From the NCBI GenBank assembly GCA_045615345.1, contig JAZLER010000015.1:1-16402 (forward strand): a stretch of DNA of 16,402 nt, written 5' to 3'. The notes beneath the pieces are model-generated. The model had not been told where the DNA came from and did no database searches. It saw only the letters and a program-made list of their open reading frames with translations. Numbering within the stretch: position 1 is the stretch's first letter; every line of letters begins with the position of its first letter. The stretch is from Fumia sp045615345 (lineage in GTDB: Bacteria > Bacillota > Clostridia > Oscillospirales > Ruminococcaceae). The position numbers were made by a program, and so were the translations under genes. Below, in pieces: positions 11,969 to 16,402 of this stretch.

Positions 11969-11997
11969 TTGACAATTCTATCTTTTTAATGTACAAT
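11969..11997 (+). promoter_or_regulatory. Consensus sigma-A promoter of the giant surface gene
   Basis: TTGACA (11969-11974) and TACAAT (11992-11997) are spaced by 17 bp, about 40 bp before the start codon, near-perfect sigma-A consensus that suggests strong expression. Confidence 0.92.
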
Positions 11998-12037
11998 TAT
12001 TAAGATGGGTAAAAAATTCATTTTTGGAGGTAAAACC

Positions 12038-15000
12038 ATGAAGAAGATTTTGAGTTTATTGTTGGCAGTTATTATGGTAATGAGCCTTTTTAACGGCGTT
12101 ACTGTATCTGCCGCAGAAGGGGAAAACCTTATTTCGGGGCTTACAGCGAGTGCTGACTCTTTGCTCCCGACATCGTTTGCATATCTTGCAACGCAGAATA
12201 CAGGTACACTCACAGACGGCGTTATCAAAGCTGACACCGACACTTACAAGGGTAACTACACTTTTAACCTTGAAGCGAGTCAGGTTGCAAGCTTTGCTTT
12301 CGAGAAGACTATGAGCTTTAAGGAAGTAAGCGTTGTTACCTGTAACCCCACCGATTTGCCTGTAAAAGGTATCAAGAGCCTTAAGGTTGAGGCTTTGATT
12401 GACGGCGACTGGCTCGCACTCGCAAGTGTTGACAACCTTGAGCCCGACTTGCCCGGTCACGCTTATGCGTTTACATCCGATACAGCTATTGATGCTGACG
12501 GTGTAAGGGTTTCAATGACCGTAAACCGTACAGGTAAAGGCTATAACACTATTTCACTTACTGAAATTCAGGTGTTTGAAGAAGTTTCCGGGGAAACATC
12601 CCTCGGTACAATGGTTCTCAACACCGAAAAGATGGAAAAACCCACAGTTTCCATTAAAAACGGAGCAACCGAAACTGTTAAGGCAAACGGCGCTGTTACT
12701 TTAGAAGCTGTTGCTTCTGTAACAGACGGCGGTACACTTGCATACCAGTGGTACAAAGACGGCACTCTTATCTCGGGTGCTACAAGAAGTCTTCTTACAT
12801 TTGTAAATGCTGAATCTTCTGTTGCAGGTACATACAAGGTGGTTGTTACAAATATGGGTGGCAAAAACCCTGTCAGTGCAAGCGCTGAAGTTGTGCTTTC
12901 AGTAGATGGTGAAGCTACAAACATCGCTCTCGGTATGCCATATACATGGGAAAATTACGAAAGTTCAATTATCACAAGTAACAGTGGTTATGCAGACACC
13001 AATCTGAAAGAAATGACAGATGGTTATATTTCCCAGAGCGTTTCATACAGCGATTCGGGTTATACTGCTGCAAATGCAAACAGCCCGATTACTTTTGTAA
13101 TCAAGCTTTCTGCTCTGGCTGAGGTTGAAGCTGTAACTGCAATGCTTATGTCCACAAACAGCGCAGGTATTTCTATGCCCGGTAAGGTTACTGTTTCTTA
13201 TTCTACCGATAACAAGACCTTTACCGACCTCGGTGTCTGGGAAAACAGTAACTCAAAAACTGCAGGTATCTATGCTGCTACCGTTAAGGCTTCCACACCC
13301 GTGACAGCGCGTTATATCAAAGTTTCTGTTGACGGCTCTGCAAATCCCGGCTTGCATTATATTTCCGAAGCTATGGTATTTGGTACTCTTTCTGATGAAT
13401 CCACCGAAGAAACACCGGCAGAAGCTACAAACATCGCACTCGGCCGCAAATATACATCTTCAATGGCCGCAGGTCAGTGGTACAATGCTAACACAACCGA
13501 CACAACATACCGCCTGACTAACGGTACTTACGGAAGTCTTTCTTCCTATAATAATACTCAGTGGGCAGGCTGGCTCAACTCAGGTTCTGTTACAATTGAG
13601 ATGGACCTTGGTGCCGTTGCCAAGATTTACGAAGTAAACACCCGTAACTTCAATACTAAGATGCACGGTATCACTTCTGCAGGCGGTTATGAAGTTTATG
13701 CTTCAAACGATGGTATTACCTGGACCGAAATGTATGTAAACAACGCAATGCACGATAAAGAATGGCTTAATTTCAAAGCTTCCAAGGCTTTTGATGCGCG
13801 TTTTATAAAAATTGTTGTTTCTCAGGGTAACTCAAACTTTATCTTCCTTGACGAAATTGAAGTTATCGGTATCGGAGGAAAAACTCTTCCCGCTGAACCC
13901 GATGCAAATACAACTGCCGTTCAGTCCTTCGGTAAGGCTTATACTCTTGATATAACCGATGCAAACGGCAACGCTCTCGAAAACACAACAGATACAGGTT
14001 ACTCACTCCTCACAGATGGTAACACTGCAAATCTTGTTTCCTTTGACGGTGCAAAGAATGTTGTATTCGCACTTAACTTAGGTTCTGTGAAAACCCTTAA
14101 CGCTATCAGTATGTATACAAAGAATATGCCTTCTGTTAAGGTTTACCTTGCTGACAGCGTTGTAAAAGGCAAAGTAAACTGGGTATATATGGATACAGTT
14201 ACAAAAGCTGATACCTATACATACGCTTTCGACAAAGAATATAAAGCACAGTTTGTTAAACTTGTATTCACTGCATCTTCAGGCGCAGGTATTTACGAAA
14301 TCGAAGCAATTGGTATGGGTAACACTGCAAACGCTGTTTCACCGACCGATGGACTTCTTGACAAGCTTACAAAACTTTCAGGTAATATGAAATATACTTC
14401 TTCCACATCCGCAAGCGATATGGCAGATGCAAACTATAAACTCACAGACGGCAAGACCAATTCTTATGTTGGTTATAACCATCTTTCAGGTATCACCCGT
14501 TATGTGAAATTTGACCTGGGTGCCGTTTATGAAGTAAACGCTTTCACAGCTCAGTTTAACGGCAGTTACCTTCCTTCAAATATCCAGATGATGGTTTCTT
14601 CCGATAACGCAAACTGGACACTTGTAAACAATATCAGCTCCAATATCACTGCTGATGCAAACGGTGTTTACTATACAGAATATGTCCTCGGCGAAGGTAT
14701 TGAAGCACAGTTTGTAATGTTTACTTTCTATAAGGCAAGCGGTATCACTGCTCTCAGTGAAGTTGGAGTTTACGGCGGCAGCAAAGTTTCTGACGGAATT
14801 AAGACAGGCGTTGAAAACTATCTCATTCCTTCAGGCAACATCGCAAAAGGCGCATTTATGGTTGATGCTGTATCGGGCCTTGAGGTTGTTGATATGATTG
14901 CTGAGTCAGGTTTTGACGGCATCGTGGTTGACGGCAATGTTTCCGACATCAAAACATTCCTTGCAGCGCTCAATGAAAAAGCTACATCTGTTATCAAGGT

Positions 15001-16402
15001 AGCTTCTGCTGTTACCGACCTTTCAGCTTACAATATGCTCACCAATGCAAACTGCACATCTTTTGCCTCTGCTGATGCAGATTATGCAAGAGAAAACGGA
15101 CTCGGTGTTGAAATCAATACAAACGTATCCTTTGACGAATTTATTACTGCTGTGAACAGCCTTGTAAACAATGATGCTCAGGGTGCTTATGTTCACAAAG
15201 TGGTAAAACTTAATTCTTATGCTATCGAAAACTATACCTCAGCACAGCTTGCAAAAGTGTTTGAAATCGCAGAAAAACTCAACAGGGGTGTTCTTAAGGT
15301 TTCAGGTACTGAAACTCCCGTGGAAGCTGAGCTTGCATCCTTCGGTGAAGATTGGGTAAGCCTTGCTCCCGTTGACGGTTACGAATACTCAATTGACGGC
15401 AAAGAATGGGGCAAAGACCCGACTTTCGCTGGTCTTACCAACGGCGAAACATATACACTTTATCAGCGTGTAGCTGAAACCGCTGTAAAAGAAGGTTCTG
15501 TATACGGCAAAATCTTAGTGACTGCAGGTGAGGGCGAAGCAAAAGACCCCGATGATATTATCGAAGAAGAAATCGAGGGCGCACTTAACTTCAATATGTA
15601 CGAAGTTTTGCCCGGTGAAGAATTTGTGATGACATTTACAATGCCCGAAACTAAGATGGCTTCAAGTGTCAGCCTTACAATCACTTTCGATAACTCTGTA
15701 TTTGAAATCTTAGAAATTCCTTTCACCGACTGGTCCGATATGCAGCCCGACCTTAATGGCTGTAACACCAACGCAAACATCGCACTTTCCTGGTGTGACC
15801 CGACATATGATGCCAATACCGAAATTGCTGAGGGAACTGTATTGCTCCAGGCTAAGTTCAAGGCTAAAGACGATGCAAAACTCGGTGTAAGCGCATTCAG
15901 GGTTGCCGATTTCGGTATAACAGGTGCGTTCAATGATGAAACATTTGAACCCGAAAACATTACTCCCGATATCGGAACTTCTGTAAGAAGAATTAAGATT
16001 GTTGACGAAAAAGAAACAGTAGCCGGTTTCAATGTTTCCGGTGGCATCAAGGCTTACGGCGATACTTCTGAAAATGTGACTGTTGAGCTTTTAAGCGGTA
16101 CAACTGTTGTGGCAACTGTTGCTGTTACAGGAAACACAGGTACATATGCCTTTGAAAATGTTGCAAATGGCGACTACACCATTAAAGTTTCCAAGACAAA
16201 ACACGCTGCACGCGAATATGCAGTTACAGTTGCTGATGCCGATGTGACTCAGGACACAGTAATCTGGCTCTACGGCGATATTAATGGTGACGGACTTGTA
16301 AACAGCACCGATACATTGCAGATGAACCGTAAAGTTGCAAACCTTAACTCTTTGTTCAATCAGGCAGCAAACGCTGATTACAGATTTAAAGTTGCAAATA
16401 TC
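12038..16402 (+). CDS. Giant secreted multi-module protein with cohesin and dockerin modules (partial)
   Basis: The frame is open from the ATG (GGAGG 7 nt upstream) to the window edge: 1455 codons, no stop. A signal peptide (1 to about 26, ending VSAA) sends it out of the cell. Approximate modules: discoidin/F5-8C-like 30-182, Ig-like 201-290, then discoidin-like 292-450, 462-612, 628-763 and 774-914 (NIALG openings and LTDG repeats), an alpha/beta part of unknown type 916-1091, a repeat with GYEYSIDGKEWGK (1092-1168), a cohesin-like module 1173-1318, a Cna-B/carboxypeptidase-like module 1328-1409, and a dockerin start from 1412 (GDINGDGLVNSTDTLQMNRK). It probably binds glycans and joins a surface complex. 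No catalytic glycosidase domain was recognised. The second dockerin half should lie just past the edge. Confidence 0.93.
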   Translation, partial: MKKILSLLLAVIMVMSLFNGVTVSAAEGENLISGLTASADSLLPTSFAYLATQNTGTLTDGVIKADTDTYKGNYTFNLEASQVASFAFEKTMSFKEVSVVTCNPTDLPVKGIKSLKVEALIDGDWLALASVDNLEPDLPGHAYAFTSDTAIDADGVRVSMTVNRTGKGYNTISLTEIQVFEEVSGETSLGTMVLNTEKMEKPTVSIKNGATETVKANGAVTLEAVASVTDGGTLAYQWYKDGTLISGATRSLLTFVNAESSVAGTYKVVVTNMGGKNPVSASAEVVLSVDGEATNIALGMPYTWENYESSIITSNSGYADTNLKEMTDGYISQSVSYSDSGYTAANANSPITFVIKLSALAEVEAVTAMLMSTNSAGISMPGKVTVSYSTDNKTFTDLGVWENSNSKTAGIYAATVKASTPVTARYIKVSVDGSANPGLHYISEAMVFGTLSDESTEETPAEATNIALGRKYTSSMAAGQWYNANTTDTTYRLTNGTYGSLSSYNNTQWAGWLNSGSVTIEMDLGAVAKIYEVNTRNFNTKMHGITSAGGYEVYASNDGITWTEMYVNNAMHDKEWLNFKASKAFDARFIKIVVSQGNSNFIFLDEIEVIGIGGKTLPAEPDANTTAVQSFGKAYTLDITDANGNALENTTDTGYSLLTDGNTANLVSFDGAKNVVFALNLGSVKTLNAISMYTKNMPSVKVYLADSVVKGKVNWVYMDTVTKADTYTYAFDKEYKAQFVKLVFTASSGAGIYEIEAIGMGNTANAVSPTDGLLDKLTKLSGNMKYTSSTSASDMADANYKLTDGKTNSYVGYNHLSGITRYVKFDLGAVYEVNAFTAQFNGSYLPSNIQMMVSSDNANWTLVNNISSNITADANGVYYTEYVLGEGIEAQFVMFTFYKASGITALSEVGVYGGSKVSDGIKTGVENYLIPSGNIAKGAFMVDAVSGLEVVDMIAESGFDGIVVDGNVSDIKTFLAALNEKATSVIKVASAVTDLSAYNMLTNANCTSFASADADYARENGLGVEINTNVSFDEFITAVNSLVNNDAQGAYVHKVVKLNSYAIENYTSAQLAKVFEIAEKLNRGVLKVSGTETPVEAELASFGEDWVSLAPVDGYEYSIDGKEWGKDPTFAGLTNGETYTLYQRVAETAVKEGSVYGKILVTAGEGEAKDPDDIIEEEIEGALNFNMYEVLPGEEFVMTFTMPETKMASSVSLTITFDNSVFEILEIPFTDWSDMQPDLNGCNTNANIALSWCDPTYDANTEIAEGTVLLQAKFKAKDDAKLGVSAFRVADFGITGAFNDETFEPENITPDIGTSVRRIKIVDEKETVAGFNVSGGIKAYGDTSENVTVELLSGTTVVATVAVTGNTGTYAFENVANGDYTIKVSKTKHAAREYAVTVADADVTQDTVIWLYGDINGDGLVNSTDTLQMNRKVANLNSLFNQAANADYRFKVANI

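Noticed and set aside
11766..11972. Open reading frame of 68 codons between the deacetylase operon and the giant gene
   Set aside because: It reads through a strong terminator and has no well-placed ribosome-binding site before its GTG; the amino-acid make-up looks like translated AT-rich spacer.
11986..12924. Open frames on the minus strand opposite the giant gene
   Set aside because: They are shadows of the plus-strand codons; the plus frame has promoter, ribosome-binding site, signal peptide and domains.
15463..16050. 195-codon minus-strand frame
   Set aside because: It lies wholly opposite the cohesin-like region of the giant gene and has no start signals.

Overview
The window looks like chromosome from a low-to-moderate GC Gram-positive anaerobe of the class Clostridia, most likely a gut Oscillospirales-type organism. 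This rests on strong Shine-Dalgarno sequences (AAAGGAGG type), TTG and GTG starts, sigma-A promoters with 17-bp spacers, a cohesin/dockerin surface protein, and dense families of short hairpin repeats between genes. No rRNA, tRNA or CRISPR array was seen. The taxonomic call is inference.

Region 1 (1-4480) is a phage-derived block. A leftward operon encodes an S24-type cI/LexA-like repressor and a lipoprotein related to oligopeptide-binding proteins. Divergent from it run a Cro-like regulator, a DUF4373 replication protein with iteron-like repeats inside its gene, an unknown phage protein, an ArpU/DUF1492-like regulator and a terminase-small-subunit-like protein. No integrase, large terminase, structural or lysis gene follows, so this is a decayed prophage or a satellite-like element. 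It ends in a 428-bp cluster of palindromic repeats (4457-4884).

Region 2 (4838-8060) is leftward housekeeping: nagB with its own promoter; a DUF368 (PopT-type) membrane protein followed by a GNAT acetyltransferase; and an SSAT-like GNAT coupled by an ATGA overlap to an Sfp-type phosphopantetheinyl transferase, whose last codons lie inside a dispersed repeat.

Region 3 (8070-9730) starts with a sigma-A promoter whose predicted start coincides with the first base of a 221-bp multibranched fold of eight hairpins. A small acidic protein and an SGNH hydrolase follow. Next is a DUF559 nuclease-like gene bounded by two inverted 53-bp repeats; the left repeat supplies the gene's ribosome-binding site.

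Region 4 (9772-11755) is a tight rightward operon: a NodB-type polysaccharide deacetylase, a HAD phosphatase and a YbaK-type deacylase, closed by a strong terminator. A possible small RNA lies at 11824-11946.

Region 5 (12038 to window end) is a giant secreted protein, open at the right edge, with 1455 codons visible. It has a signal peptide, discoidin-like modules, an Ig-like module, a cohesin-like module and the start of a dockerin. It is probably a carbohydrate-binding surface scaffold.

The most unusual items are the multibranched fold at 8105-8325, the repeat-bounded DUF559 cassette, the GTAGGG-anchored hairpin repeat family, and the cohesin-plus-dockerin giant protein.
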